Positions 1 to 10,191 of a stretch of 40,000 bases of DNA are shown here, piece after piece. Origin of the DNA: Blautia faecicola (GTDB taxonomy: Bacteria > Bacillota > Clostridia > Lachnospirales > Lachnospiraceae); assembly GCF_004123145.1 (NCBI RefSeq), contig NZ_SDKC01000001.1:335001-375000 (forward strand), in the 5' to 3' direction. The notes below the pieces were generated by a model, which made no database searches, was not told the DNA's origin, and saw nothing but the letters and a program-made list of their open reading frames with translations. Within the stretch, counting starts at the first letter, position 1. Every line of letters begins with the position of its first letter. Made by a program: the position numbers and the translations under genes.

Positions 1-2762
<2,762 letters not shown>

Positions 2763-2870
2763 GGAAGCGGTCAACCGCAGGAAGTAGGAAAGTGGATGTT
2801 ACGTGTGTGCAGTTTTGAAGGTACATGGAGAGAGAAGAAACAAAAAAGAGAGATAAGAAAAAAGAAATAA

Positions 2871-2943
2871 TCCTCCATAGCTCAGTCGGTAGAGCATGCG
2901 GCTGTTAACCGCAGTGTCGTTGGTTCGAGTCCAACTGGGGGAG
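2871..2943 (+). tRNA. tRNA-Asn (anticodon GTT)
   Basis: A 73-nt cloverleaf: the 7-bp acceptor stem TCCTCCA/TGGGGGA contains one U-G pair, the D-arm has TAGCTCAGTCGGTAGAGCA, the anticodon arm GCGGCTGTTAACCGC shows GTT, and the T-arm has GGTTCGAGTCC. CCA is not encoded. It lies 108 nt after the 23S end on the same strand, so it probably belongs to the rRNA transcript. A short T-run follows at once. Confidence 0.96.
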
Positions 2944-2999
2944 CTTTTTTATGCCAGAAAAGGGTGTGGGAAGGCTCCGGGAGGAACGAGATAGATGAG

Positions 3000-3040
3000 A
3001 CCTGTAAGATACAAGAGAATGTATCCTGCAGGTTTTTTTT
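3000..3040 (+). terminator. Rho-independent terminator of the rRNA/tRNA-Asn unit
   Basis: A 13-bp stem (ACCTGTAAGATAC with GTATCCTGCAGGT, including G-U pairs) and a short loop are followed by eight T residues. It ends the rrn-tRNA-Asn unit before the sigma gene. Confidence 0.9.
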
Positions 3041-3118
3041 GTTATACAGATATTTGTCAGGTCAGATTTTGCAGATATATTGTGGTTCAGGATAATTTTA
3101 TATATGTTTTGAAATTTT

Positions 3119-3146
3119 GTAACCTTTACCTGCTGTTATTTGTATT
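3119..3146 (+). promoter_or_regulatory. Possible ECF-type promoter of the sigma gene
   Basis: TGTAACC (3119) and GTAT (3142) are about 18 nt apart. This resembles the -35 AAC / -10 CGT-like pattern of ECF sigma autoregulatory promoters, and it sits about 80 nt before the sigma start. The match is looser than at 7265-7291, so this is a tentative call. Confidence 0.35.
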
Positions 3147-3222
3147 ATTAGTGAAAGGCCTTTGAAAACAAATAATCAACGCCGGTAAGCTGGCGCAAGG
3201 GTTATTGATACAGGAGAGACTC

Positions 3223-3705
3223 ATGAGACAAACGATACAGGAATTGGTGGAACGATATCAGAACAGTCTGTACGCAGTGGCATTTAACGTATGCAAAAAT
3301 CAGCAGGATGCGGAAGATGCTGTTCAGGATACGTTTCTCCAATATTATAACAGCAAAAAAGAATTTGAAAGTGAGCAGCATATACGGGCATGGCTGATCC
3401 GGGTGGCGATCAATAAAGCGAAGAATATGAATCTTTCATTCTGGAGGAAGAATAAAATTTCCCTGGAAGATTATATGGAGACACTCGTTTTTGAGACACC
3501 GGAGTCGGAGCATCTGTTTGAAACCGTGATGAGACTCCCTGAAAAATACAGAATTGTGATTCATCTGTTTTACTACGAGGATTACAGTGTCAGGGAAATC
3601 GGGGAGATCCTGAAGATTTCGGAGAGTAATGTCAAAGTAAGATTATCCCGTGGAAGAATGTTGCTTCGCGAGACTTTGAAGGAGGAATGGGACGATGACA
3701 AATAA
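3223..3705 (+). CDS. ECF-family RNA polymerase sigma factor
   Basis: A 160-residue sigma factor of the extracytoplasmic-function group, the usual size for the family. It directs RNA polymerase to a small regulon, normally under control of a membrane-bound partner. Region 2 spans about residues 8-70, with the core-binding motif DAEDAVQDTFLQYY at 29-42. Region 4 spans about 103-152, with LPEKYR and the helix-turn-helix YSVREIGEILKISESNVKVR at 121-140. No C-terminal extension is present. ATG 3223 is chosen because AGGAGAG lies 4-10 nt upstream; an in-frame TTG at 3205 has no such site. The downstream gene overlaps its last 11 nt, so the two are translationally coupled. The regulon is unknown. 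Confidence 0.93.
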   Translation: MRQTIQELVERYQNSLYAVAFNVCKNQQDAEDAVQDTFLQYYNSKKEFESEQHIRAWLIRVAINKAKNMNLSFWRKNKISLEDYMETLVFETPESEHLFETVMRLPEKYRIVIHLFYYEDYSVREIGEILKISESNVKVRLSRGRMLLRETLKEEWDDDK

Positions 3706-4285
3706 AGAACGTTACAAACAGGCATTTTCGGTGTTGCATACCTCCGATCAGTTTTCTGTGGAGGTAGAGAATATGAGCAGATTAAACAAAAAACATAACA
3801 TGAAAGTAGCCGCAGCTGCACTGGCAGGATGTATTCTTCTGGCGGGCGGAACAGGAACCGCTTATGCCGCAAATGTTGGCGGTATTCAGAGAACGGTTCA
3901 GGTATGGTTACACGGAGACCAGACGACTGCAAACATGACGGTTTCAGACGATGGCACATATACCATAGAGTATCCGGATGAAAACGGAGAAACGAGAGAA
4001 ATAAGCGGTGGTGGAATCGCTTATGAAGCGGATGGCACAGAACGTCCATTGACAGGTGAGGAACTTCTGGAGGAAGCGAACAGCCCGGATGTGGAATATA
4101 ATGACGACGGAACGGTATGGCTGTATTATAAGAATCAGAAGATCGAGATCACGGACAAGTTCAAAGACGATGTATGCTATGTGAAAGTGCAGGACGGAGA
4201 CGAGACACTGTATGTGACTGTGAAATATCAGAATGGTCTTGCCTATTCGAATGAGAAGTATGTGGAAGAGGATGAATTTAACTGA
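3695..4285 (+). CDS. Putative membrane-bound anti-sigma partner of the ECF factor
   Basis: A 196-residue protein overlapping the sigma gene by 11 nt. Residues 1-34 are a short charged cytoplasmic tail of the KERYKQAF type often seen in Firmicute ECF partners. Residues 36-58 form one alanine/glycine-rich membrane segment. The remaining 140 residues are acidic and rich in T, Y and D, and look like an external beta-rich domain. The position right behind an ECF gene and the tail-membrane-sensor layout support an anti-sigma role; that role is inferred, because no zinc-binding ZAS motif (HxxxCxxC) is present. The ligand or stress sensed is not evident. A convergent hairpin follows. Confidence 0.75.
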   Translation: MTNKERYKQAFSVLHTSDQFSVEVENMSRLNKKHNMKVAAAALAGCILLAGGTGTAYAANVGGIQRTVQVWLHGDQTTANMTVSDDGTYTIEYPDENGETREISGGGIAYEADGTERPLTGEELLEEANSPDVEYNDDGTVWLYYKNQKIEITDKFKDDVCYVKVQDGDETLYVTVKYQNGLAYSNEKYVEEDEFN

Positions 4286-4339
4286 TCGGATGGAAACGGG
4301 GAGATAGAGTATTTATTATACAAATCAATGAGTAAAGAC

Positions 4340-4386
4340 AGGAATAGCCGGTTTGAATGTTTTTGTGGTTCGAACCGGCTGTTCCT
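4340..4386. terminator. Hairpin between convergent genes
   Basis: An 18-bp stem (4340-4357 with 4369-4386, two G-U pairs) with an 11-nt loop lies between the anti-sigma-like gene and the convergent DUF3783 gene. Neither side has a strong T-run, so termination is likely but not certain. Confidence 0.6.
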
Positions 4387-4411
4387 ATCTAAGAACGGTT
4401 GACAGAACAGA

Positions 4412-4795
4412 TTATTGATTCAAGCCATGCATCTGTTCGTGTTCTTTTTTGATCTCGATAAAACATTCCTCCGGTGTCCAGTGCTGGTTGGTGGGCGTCA
4501 GAATGGCTTTATAAGGAATACGGATCTGCTGCGCGCGTAAGCCCGTCAGAACGCGATCCAGGGTCATTTCAGATAAACCTGCAAAGATCATCATAGGATC
4601 GGAAAAAGACGGGGTAACAGCGCTCTCGGAGGGCAGATCAGCAGGTTCTTCCAGACCACACAGCGCAGCCAGTGTCTGTCCATACTGAGACACCGGGATC
4701 CGCCGGATCCGGAGCTTCAGCGGCAAGAGAATGCGTTCTAATTTCAGTTTGGTGTTACGGTCGGTTATATTGAAAAGTAAGATAGTTTCCTTCAT
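4412..4795 (-). CDS. DUF3783 family protein
   Basis: A 127-residue soluble protein. The C-terminal half matches the DUF3783 pattern: SDPMMIFAGLSE at about 66-77, then a helix, then IPYKAILTPTNQHWT at about 93-107, and a charged helical end. The N-terminal half (MKETILLFNITD) looks like a small alpha/beta fold. The function of the family is unknown; the repeated theme of a conserved DPM-F-G-L block suggests a small-molecule or protein contact. The start is the ATG at 4795, because AGGAGG lies 11 nt upstream; a longer frame to 4840 has no ribosome site. It is monocistronic, and a copy of the 53-bp dispersed repeat lies 93 nt upstream. Confidence 0.75.
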   Translation of the reverse strand: MKETILLFNITDRNTKLKLERILLPLKLRIRRIPVSQYGQTLAALCGLEEPADLPSESAVTPSFSDPMMIFAGLSEMTLDRVLTGLRAQQIRIPYKAILTPTNQHWTPEECFIEIKKEHEQMHGLNQ

Positions 4796-4887
4796 CTTTA
4801 TATTTTCCTCCTGAAAATTATATTGAATGGATCTTTGCAATCAGCCTTTTCCTTACGTATTATTAAGTAAATTGTGAAGAGCAATAA

Positions 4888-4940
4888 GCAGTTGTTCGGT
4901 TATGAGCAAGCAGCGAAGCGAATTGCGAATATCCGCCTGA
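4888..4940. repeat. 53-bp dispersed repeat, copy 1
   Basis: This unit matches 13472-13524 at 48 of 53 positions, and all five differences are transitions. It contains the phrase TATGAGCAAGCAGCGAAGCG and a small inverted repeat near its right end. Both copies lie upstream of a minus-strand gene. The rest of 4796-5055 holds no gene that I can support. Confidence 0.8.
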
Positions 4941-5055
4941 CTCGGTTACAGCACAATTATCTCTTAGAATGATAGCATAATTCGCTGTATGATCCATACA
5001 TTTGTTATTGTACAGGAATTTCTGAAAAAAAGATACAATTTTTTTAAAAAAGTGC

Positions 5056-5084
5056 TTGCATTCTTCGGAAACCTATGATAGAAT
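5056..5084 (+). promoter_or_regulatory. Sigma-A promoter of the tRNA pair
   Basis: TTGCAT (5056-5061), a 17-nt spacer and TAGAAT (5079-5084) lie about 38 nt before tRNA-Glu. Confidence 0.8.
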
Positions 5085-5122
5085 AACATTCGTCACTGAG
5101 ATACGACACAAACAAAAAACAA

Positions 5123-5194
5123 GGCTCTGTGGTCAAGCGGTTAAGACATCGCCCTTTCACGGCGGTAACACGGGTTCGATTCCCGTCGGAGTCA
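5123..5194 (+). tRNA. tRNA-Glu (anticodon TTC)
   Basis: A 72-nt cloverleaf with acceptor GGCTCTG/CGGAGTC, the anticodon arm CGCCCTTTCACGGCG (TTC) and the T-arm GGGTTCGATTCCC. CCA is not encoded. A 9-bp AT-rich hairpin (5197-5219) separates it from tRNA-Cys and may be a processing signal. Confidence 0.96.
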
Positions 5195-5233
5195 CTGAAA
5201 AATCTGAGAAAGATTTTTCCACAATTTTATAAT

Positions 5234-5305
5234 GGCGCAGTAGCCAAGTGGTAAGGCAATGGTCTGCAACACCAGTATCCACCGGTTCAAATCCGGTCTG
5301 CGCCT
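5234..5305 (+). tRNA. tRNA-Cys (anticodon GCA)
   Basis: A 72-nt cloverleaf with acceptor GGCGCAG/CTGCGCC, the anticodon arm TGGTCTGCAACACCA (GCA) and the T-arm CCGGTTCAAATCCGG. CCA is not encoded. It is co-transcribed with tRNA-Glu 39 nt upstream. Confidence 0.96.
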
Positions 5306-5308
5306 CTC

Positions 5309-5346
5309 AAGTGCTTTAATCCGAAAAGATTAAAGCACTTTCTATA
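5309..5346 (+). terminator. Terminator of the tRNA-Glu/tRNA-Cys unit
   Basis: A perfect 13-bp stem AAGTGCTTTAATC/GATTAAAGCACTT with a 6-nt loop is followed by a weak U-rich tail. The next 275 nt up to 5621 is AT-rich and contains no gene I can support. Confidence 0.8.
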
Positions 5347-5621
5347 ATATCTAAAGAGAACACTTCATATACCAATCATTAATTTTCAATTACAGATATC
5401 AGTAAAGTTCCACAAAAGTTTTTTATATGATTCAATTATATTTTTTCTGTTTATGCATTTCTTTTTATCTGGATTTTGTACCGGATCAAATTCTGATCGC
5501 ACGTTTTTGGCTGTCTCCTGAATTTTCCTGATGACTTCCTGCTTTCCGGATACGTTTACTTTCGAAGAAAAAATGTTCAGTAAACAGAGGTATCACACGA
5601 AAAGAATGGAGGAGAAAGAAA

Positions 5622-7250
5622 ATGAGAAAATGCAAAAGAAAAATACTGGGAGTACTTTTTATGAGTGCGATGCTGTTTTCGGCATGGCCGGCTGTTTATG
5701 GATCGGAGGCAGACGGCGGACAGAGGGTGGAGAGACAGGAAAGGCTCGGAACGGATGAGGAAGAAAGGGAGATACCAGAAGAAGAGGTAAGTCAGGGGTG
5801 GAAGGCAAGGGAAAGGCAGAGATTTTATCTGGACAGTAATCTCGAACGGCTGACCGGCTGGCAGAAGATAAACGGGAACTGGTATTATTTTGATGAGGAG
5901 GGATGGATGCAGACGGGTTGGCTGGAAGATGGCGGAAAGCGGTATTATCTGAAGGATAATGGTGTGATGCAGACCGGTTGGATCCTGGAGCAGAAACAGT
6001 GGTATTTTGCGGATGGTACGGGAGCGATGCGTACCGGGTGGCTGCATAAAGGCGGGAGCTGGTTTTATCTGCAAGAAAACGGGGCGATGTGTACCGGATG
6101 GAAAGATATTGGTGGAACGTGGTATTATTTTCGTCCGGGGAACGGTGATATGATGACCGGATGGGTGCGGGATCGTGAAACCTGGTACTATATGAGCGGC
6201 AGTGGAGCGATGCAAACCGGCTGGCTGAAACATGGGACTGCATGGTATTATCTCAGTGGAAGTGGCGCTATGGCGAAGGACTGGACGCAGGTCAGAGGTT
6301 CCTGGTATTACCTGAACGATCATGGAGCAATGCAGACGGGCTGGCTTCACAGAGGAAATAACTGGTTCTATCTGAATGAGGATGGTGTGATGCAAACCGG
6401 CTGGCTGCACCGGAGGGGTGTCTGGTACTATCTGAACAGGAGTGGAGCGATGTTGACCGGCTGGCAGGTTGTTGGATCTTCCTGGTATTATTTCGACGGA
6501 GACGGGGCGATGCAGAGCGGTTGGATCTGTCTGGAGGGATCCTGGTATTATCTTGGTGGAAATAATGACGGGGCGATGAAAACAGGATGGATTCGCAACG
6601 GGGGAAGAAATTATTATCTGACCCCGGGAGGTATCTGGAAAGATATCCGTCTTGCCGTGATTGGAAACAACGAGGCAGGTGCAATCACCACGGCGGCAAA
6701 ATTTGTCGAAATGGGTGTTGATGCAACGGTTGTTACAGGAAACTTTGAGATCTCCCGGTATGACGGAATTATCATTCCCGGTGGCGGTGATCTGGATCCG
6801 GCACGATACGGACAGACCAATACGGCAAGCGGAAATATCGACAACATACTGGATGAAAGGCAGATAGATGCTGTGAAACAATGTGTAGCAGCGGGGAAGC
6901 CGATCTTTGGTATCTGTAAAGGCGTGCAGCTGATCAATGTAGTTTTCGGCGGGACGCTGAATCAGAGTATCTCAGGTCATATGGGAGTATGGCACACGGT
7001 AAGTGTGAGCAGAAGCGGCTGGTTTTCCAATATTTACTCCGGTTCCGTGCGCGTCCTCAGCTACCATCACCAGTCGATCCGTGACCTGGCGGACGGTTTT
7101 CAGGCAGACATGCGTGCAGGTGACGGAACCATCGAAGCGATTTCCAATAACGAAAAACACATCTACGGCGTCCAGTTTCACCCGGAACAGATGAACAACG
7201 AGGTGGGAAACCGCTGCATCAGGCAGTTTGTGGAGGTTTGTGCGAAATAA
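5622..7250 (+). CDS. Secreted cell-wall-binding protein with C-terminal peptidase C26 (gamma-glutamyl hydrolase-like) domain
   Basis: A 542-residue protein in three parts. Residues 1-28 are a signal peptide (basic start, hydrophobic core, end near AVYG). After an acidic linker, residues 79 to about 345 hold 13 consecutive repeats of about 20 residues with the GW...WYYL...GAMQT pattern of choline/cell-wall-binding repeats. Residues about 345-542 are a class I glutamine-amidotransferase fold of the C26 group: IIIPGGGDLDP, the nucleophile Cys432 in GICKGVQ, SYHHQS, and the His520/Glu522 pair in GVQFHPEQ. Cytoplasmic relatives cleave gamma-glutamyl bonds in folate or gamma-glutamyl-GABA. Export and wall anchoring suggest a gamma-glutamyl bond outside the cell, such as one in peptidoglycan stems or dietary poly-gamma-glutamate; this is inference. 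GGAGGA lies 8 nt before the ATG. Monocistronic. Confidence 0.9.
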   Translation: MRKCKRKILGVLFMSAMLFSAWPAVYGSEADGGQRVERQERLGTDEEEREIPEEEVSQGWKARERQRFYLDSNLERLTGWQKINGNWYYFDEEGWMQTGWLEDGGKRYYLKDNGVMQTGWILEQKQWYFADGTGAMRTGWLHKGGSWFYLQENGAMCTGWKDIGGTWYYFRPGNGDMMTGWVRDRETWYYMSGSGAMQTGWLKHGTAWYYLSGSGAMAKDWTQVRGSWYYLNDHGAMQTGWLHRGNNWFYLNEDGVMQTGWLHRRGVWYYLNRSGAMLTGWQVVGSSWYYFDGDGAMQSGWICLEGSWYYLGGNNDGAMKTGWIRNGGRNYYLTPGGIWKDIRLAVIGNNEAGAITTAAKFVEMGVDATVVTGNFEISRYDGIIIPGGGDLDPARYGQTNTASGNIDNILDERQIDAVKQCVAAGKPIFGICKGVQLINVVFGGTLNQSISGHMGVWHTVSVSRSGWFSNIYSGSVRVLSYHHQSIRDLADGFQADMRAGDGTIEAISNNEKHIYGVQFHPEQMNNEVGNRCIRQFVEVCAK

Positions 7251-7264
7251 GATGTGAAAAATCC

Positions 7265-7291
7265 TGAAACTTTTTTACACAGTGCCTCGTC
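7265..7291 (+). promoter_or_regulatory. ECF-type promoter ahead of the broken sigma gene
   Basis: TGAAAC (7265-7270), a 17-nt spacer and CGTC (7288-7291) match the classical TGAAAC-N16/17-CGTC promoter recognised by ECF sigma factors in Firmicutes. It lies 35 nt before the start codon and looks intact although the gene behind it is not. Confidence 0.7.
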
Positions 7292-7325
7292 TAATCAATA
7301 GAAAGACAAAAGAGGGGGTGAAGCT

Positions 7326-7520
7326 ATGGAATATCTGGATCTGGTAAAAAGAGCGAAGAGCGGGAATGAGGAGGCATTTATCCGGTTGATGGAGTTGCAG
7401 TCGGACTGTATGTATAAGATGGCGAAAACCATTTTGAAAAATGAGGAAGATGTGGCTGATGCAATGGCGGAGACGGTTCTGACTTGCTGGGAAAAGATTT
7501 CTACATTGAGAAAGAACCGA
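7326..7520 (+). pseudogene. ECF sigma factor remnant (region 2 only)
   Basis: The frame begins as a normal ECF sigma factor: AKSGNEEAFIRLMELQ, then MYKMAKTILKNEEDVADAMAETVLTCWEKI, which is region 2.1-2.2, up to about residue 64. The expected continuation (a TWLIRI-type region 2.4 and all of region 4) is absent. From about 7520 the DNA matches the tail of a DUF4179 protein in a different frame. The open frame runs on to 7646 with unrelated residues. A strong ribosome site (AGGGGGTG) and an ECF-type promoter remain, so a truncated peptide may still be made. Without region 4 it cannot bind the -35 element. The break looks like one internal deletion. Confidence 0.85.
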
Positions 7521-8313
7521 TGCATCCTGCACCAGTCAGGGAATCACGGTTACTGTGTTGCAGAGTATTACCGATCAGAATTTCAGCCATCTGGCGTTTT
7601 CGGTAAAAGGATACTCGGCAGAAACGAAAGAACAGCCAGACTTTGAGCAGGTGATTGTGAAGGTGGATGGAAAAGAAGTAAATGCTTCCGGAAGTTTCCG
7701 GAATTTTGGTGAAGAAGATATGCCGGGCTATCAGAAAGCGGATGGAACGATGGAATATCTCATGCAAATTGATTCGAACGAAGAAAACGGGCTGGCAGTT
7801 AAGAAGATACAGGTAATCTTAGAAAATTTAGGTACGGTAAATAAACAGGCAGAATTTGTCTCGGGTGTGAAAGGAACCTGGACGCTGGACTGGGAACTTG
7901 CAGGCACGGAAAAAGAGGAAGGATTGTCGGTCAATCAGACGATCGGAGATACGGATACGGTAGTAAAATCCATAGAGATTACGCCGCTGTCTCTGACGAT
8001 CCATTATGATATGCCAAGAAAGAAGATTACAAAACAATCATATGGCGATGATGGGGTGACTACATGGGAAACATATGAAGAACCGTGGTTTTTATATGGA
8101 TTTCGCATGAAAGACGGAACTGTCCGGCAAATGGTTTTTCAGTCGCAGGAGCAGGGATATGATGATGAGACAACGGAGGCCTATACAGTACAATATGCAA
8201 CGGATCAGATTGTAGAAGTGGAGCAGATCAACAGTCTGTTGTATGTGAAACCGGGCGGAAATCTACAGGAACCGGGGGAAGAAGATCTTGTTGAGGTAAA
8301 ATTACCGAAATAA
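7521..8313 (+). pseudogene. DUF4179-type anti-sigma protein remnant (C-terminal part)
   Basis: About 260 residues match the extracellular C-terminal region of DUF4179 proteins, the usual membrane partners of ECF sigma factors in Lachnospiraceae: the ITVTVLQSITDQNFSHLAFSVKGY-type opening (7540-7614), DFEQVIVKVDGKEVNASGSF, then KGTWTLDWEL, and SIEITPLSLTIHYDMPRK near residue 142 of the frame from 7555. The cytoplasmic tail, the membrane segment and the start codon region of the original gene are gone. A GTG at 7555 could begin a frame but has no convincing ribosome site. The product would lack a signal or anchor, so any protein made would be mislocated. It sits +1 out of frame with the sigma remnant. 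Confidence 0.82.
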
Positions 8314-8317
8314 TTTA

Positions 8318-8385
8318 CGCGAGTAACGAGCCAAAGTTCATGCCTACATGAGAACTTGGTGACTGCTGCGACAACGTGTAAAATT
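8318..8385. other. Small structured intergenic element
   Basis: CCAAAGTTC (8331) and GAACTTGG (8351) form a bulged hairpin inside a sequence with CGCGAGTAACGAG on one side and GCTGCGACAACG on the other. It resembles short palindromic intergenic repeats. No gene is visible in 8314-8654, which otherwise holds the terminator and promoter listed separately. Confidence 0.4.
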
Positions 8386-8488
8386 CGCGAAGCATATGTA
8401 TGTTATTTGATGAATATGAAAACAGAGATTACTGGTCAATGGTAATATTCTGCGAAGCGTGTTATCAGCACGAAATGGACAGCAAAAA

Positions 8489-8533
8489 GGTGGCAGATTC
8501 AGTCGGAAAAGATTGAATCTGCTACCTCTTTCT
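8489..8533 (+). terminator. Terminator after the sigma/DUF4179 remnants
   Basis: A 16-bp stem (8489-8504 with 8511-8526, G-U pairs allowed) with a 6-nt loop is followed by CTCTTTCTT. Its right arm overlaps the candidate promoter of the next gene. Confidence 0.8.
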
Positions 8534-8541
8534 TGTACACT
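8513..8541 (+). promoter_or_regulatory. Candidate sigma-A promoter of the GH29 gene
   Basis: TTGAAT (8513-8518), 17 nt and TACACT (8536-8541). The -35 box is inside the terminator stem. The leader to the GH29 start is about 105 nt. Confidence 0.5.
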
Positions 8542-8654
8542 ATAGAATAGAATGACAAAGTATATGGGGTATGATGTCAGGAAGTGACTGAAAAGCTATG
8601 GGGCAGTCAGGACTAAACAATATTAGAAAATAAGTATGCGAACGGAGAAGAGAA

Positions 8655-10037
8655 ATGGGAAAAGAGACAGAGCAGAAACAGGAAATTGTGAATCAGGGGG
8701 TTCATACATACAGTCAGGTGGAATCTTATGTCTGGCCACAGGAGCCTATTTTGAGGGAGCAGCTGGAGTGGTTTCAGGATCAGAAGCTGGCGTTGATGGT
8801 GCACTGGGGAATGTATAATCAGCTGGGCATGGTGGCGAGCTGGGCGCTCAGTGATGAGGATGCGGAGTGGTCCAGAAAGACGGTAGACTGGACGGATGAC
8901 GGGGAGCTTTTTAAGAGGCAGTATCGGGCATTAAACCGTGCGTTTGATCCGGTGGCTTTTCAGCCGGAAGAATGGGCGAAGATGGCAAAGAAATGTGGGT
9001 TCCGGTATCTGATTCTGACGACCAAGCATCACGACGGCTTCTGTCTGTGGGATACGGCATATACAGAATACAAGACCACGGCGGAGGAATGTCCGTTTCA
9101 TACGCATAAATATGCGGATATTGTCCGTACCATGTTTGATGCGTTTCGAAAAGAAGGACTGGGAATCGGAGCGTATTTTTCCAAGGCGGACTGGCACTGT
9201 CCGGATTACTGGGAAACAGAGAAGGCGCTTACACGGAAAACTACCAGAAATCCTACCTATGACCCGAAAGAAAATCCTGAAGCGTGGGAGCGGTTCCGGG
9301 CATTTACCAGGGATCAGATTCTGGAACTTGGAAAGCAGTATGGAAGGCTGGATATCCTCTGGTTTGATGCTGGCTGGGTAGCGGCTGCAAACGGACAGGA
9401 TATCCGGCTGGGCGAGATTGTAGAGAAAGTGCGAAAAACGCAGCCATGGGTGCTGGCAGTAGACCGGACGGTGGGCGGTGCTTATGAGAATTATGTCACA
9501 CCGGAGATGTGTGTGCCGGAAAAACCGCTGCGTGTGCCCTGGGAGAGCTGCCTGACGCTGGGAGCTGATTTTAACTATGCGTATGGAGATCATTACAAAT
9601 CCCAGAGAGAACTGGTAAATCTTCTGGTCAATATTGTGGCGAAGGGCGGAAATATGGCGTTAAATGTAAGTCCGCAGCCGGATGGCAGGATTCCGGTGGA
9701 AGCGTGGGAGAGCCTGCGGGGACTGGGTGCATGGATGCAGACATATGGGGAAGCCATCTATGGAACAAGAATCTGTGCGCCGTATCAGAGCGGAAATCTG
9801 GCATTTACGCAAAAAGGCGATACCGTCTATGTGATCCGGCTGTATCCGGAGGAAGGGGAAGCGGTAGAAGAAGAACTTTTGATTCCTTATCAGGAAAAAA
9901 TCCGCGGGATTTCCATGGTGGACACGAAAAAAGCGGTTGAATGGCAGATAACAGAAGAAGGAATCCGGGTGGTGATTCCGAAAGGGTACCGCGAAGGAGA
10001 TACGCCGATTGCAATTGTATGGAAGATAGAACGGTAG
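8655..10037 (+). CDS. GH29 family alpha-L-fucosidase, intracellular
   Basis: A 460-residue glycoside hydrolase that removes alpha-linked L-fucose from glycans. The (beta/alpha)8 catalytic domain spans about residues 35-350. It shows the early HWG motif (50-52), KHHDGF (124-129) with the substrate-binding histidines, and LDILWFDAGW, where Asp238 is the expected nucleophile. A smaller beta domain follows to the end. There is no signal peptide, so it should act on short fucosylated sugars brought into the cell. The start is the ATG at 8655, behind GGAGAAG. The acid/base residue of GH29 varies, and I cannot assign it. Next to a GH95 enzyme the locus covers both alpha-1,3/4 and alpha-1,2 linkages; the linkage choice of this enzyme is inferred only. 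Confidence 0.93.
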   Translation: MGKETEQKQEIVNQGVHTYSQVESYVWPQEPILREQLEWFQDQKLALMVHWGMYNQLGMVASWALSDEDAEWSRKTVDWTDDGELFKRQYRALNRAFDPVAFQPEEWAKMAKKCGFRYLILTTKHHDGFCLWDTAYTEYKTTAEECPFHTHKYADIVRTMFDAFRKEGLGIGAYFSKADWHCPDYWETEKALTRKTTRNPTYDPKENPEAWERFRAFTRDQILELGKQYGRLDILWFDAGWVAAANGQDIRLGEIVEKVRKTQPWVLAVDRTVGGAYENYVTPEMCVPEKPLRVPWESCLTLGADFNYAYGDHYKSQRELVNLLVNIVAKGGNMALNVSPQPDGRIPVEAWESLRGLGAWMQTYGEAIYGTRICAPYQSGNLAFTQKGDTVYVIRLYPEEGEAVEEELLIPYQEKIRGISMVDTKKAVEWQITEEGIRVVIPKGYREGDTPIAIVWKIER

Positions 10038-10078
10038 TAACTATTCAGCAGGTAACTTTGAAGAGACTGAACAGTTAC
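10037..10078 (+). other. Hairpin between the two fucosidase genes
   Basis: GTAACTATTCAG (10037-10048) pairs with CTGAACAGTTAC (10067-10078) with one G-U or A-C position. No T-run follows. It may stabilise or partly attenuate a shared transcript over the 154-nt gap. Confidence 0.45.
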
Positions 10079-10191
10079 GAACGGTAAAGAAAAGTATCAT
10101 CTGAGACAATAGGAAATCAGGTGAAAAACGGGATAGGAAGAAAGTAGCAGATAATAGGAAAAATAAGAAGCTGGAAAACGGGGAACAGAGT

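Noticed and set aside
5879-6660. The periodic 60-bp pattern as a DNA tandem repeat or CRISPR-like array
   Set aside because: The period is that of 20-residue protein repeats in one open frame; units vary as coding sequence and there are no constant direct repeats with spacers.
5577-6881. A 434-residue open frame on the minus strand across the cell-wall-binding repeats
   Set aside because: It is the antisense of a repetitive coding region with skewed codon use. It has no ribosome site and no recognisable domain, while the plus strand encodes a complete secreted protein.
7555-8313. A stand-alone 252-residue gene starting at GTG 7555
   Set aside because: The protein matches only the C-terminal part of DUF4179 proteins and lacks signal, anchor and ribosome site; it is better read as a remnant.
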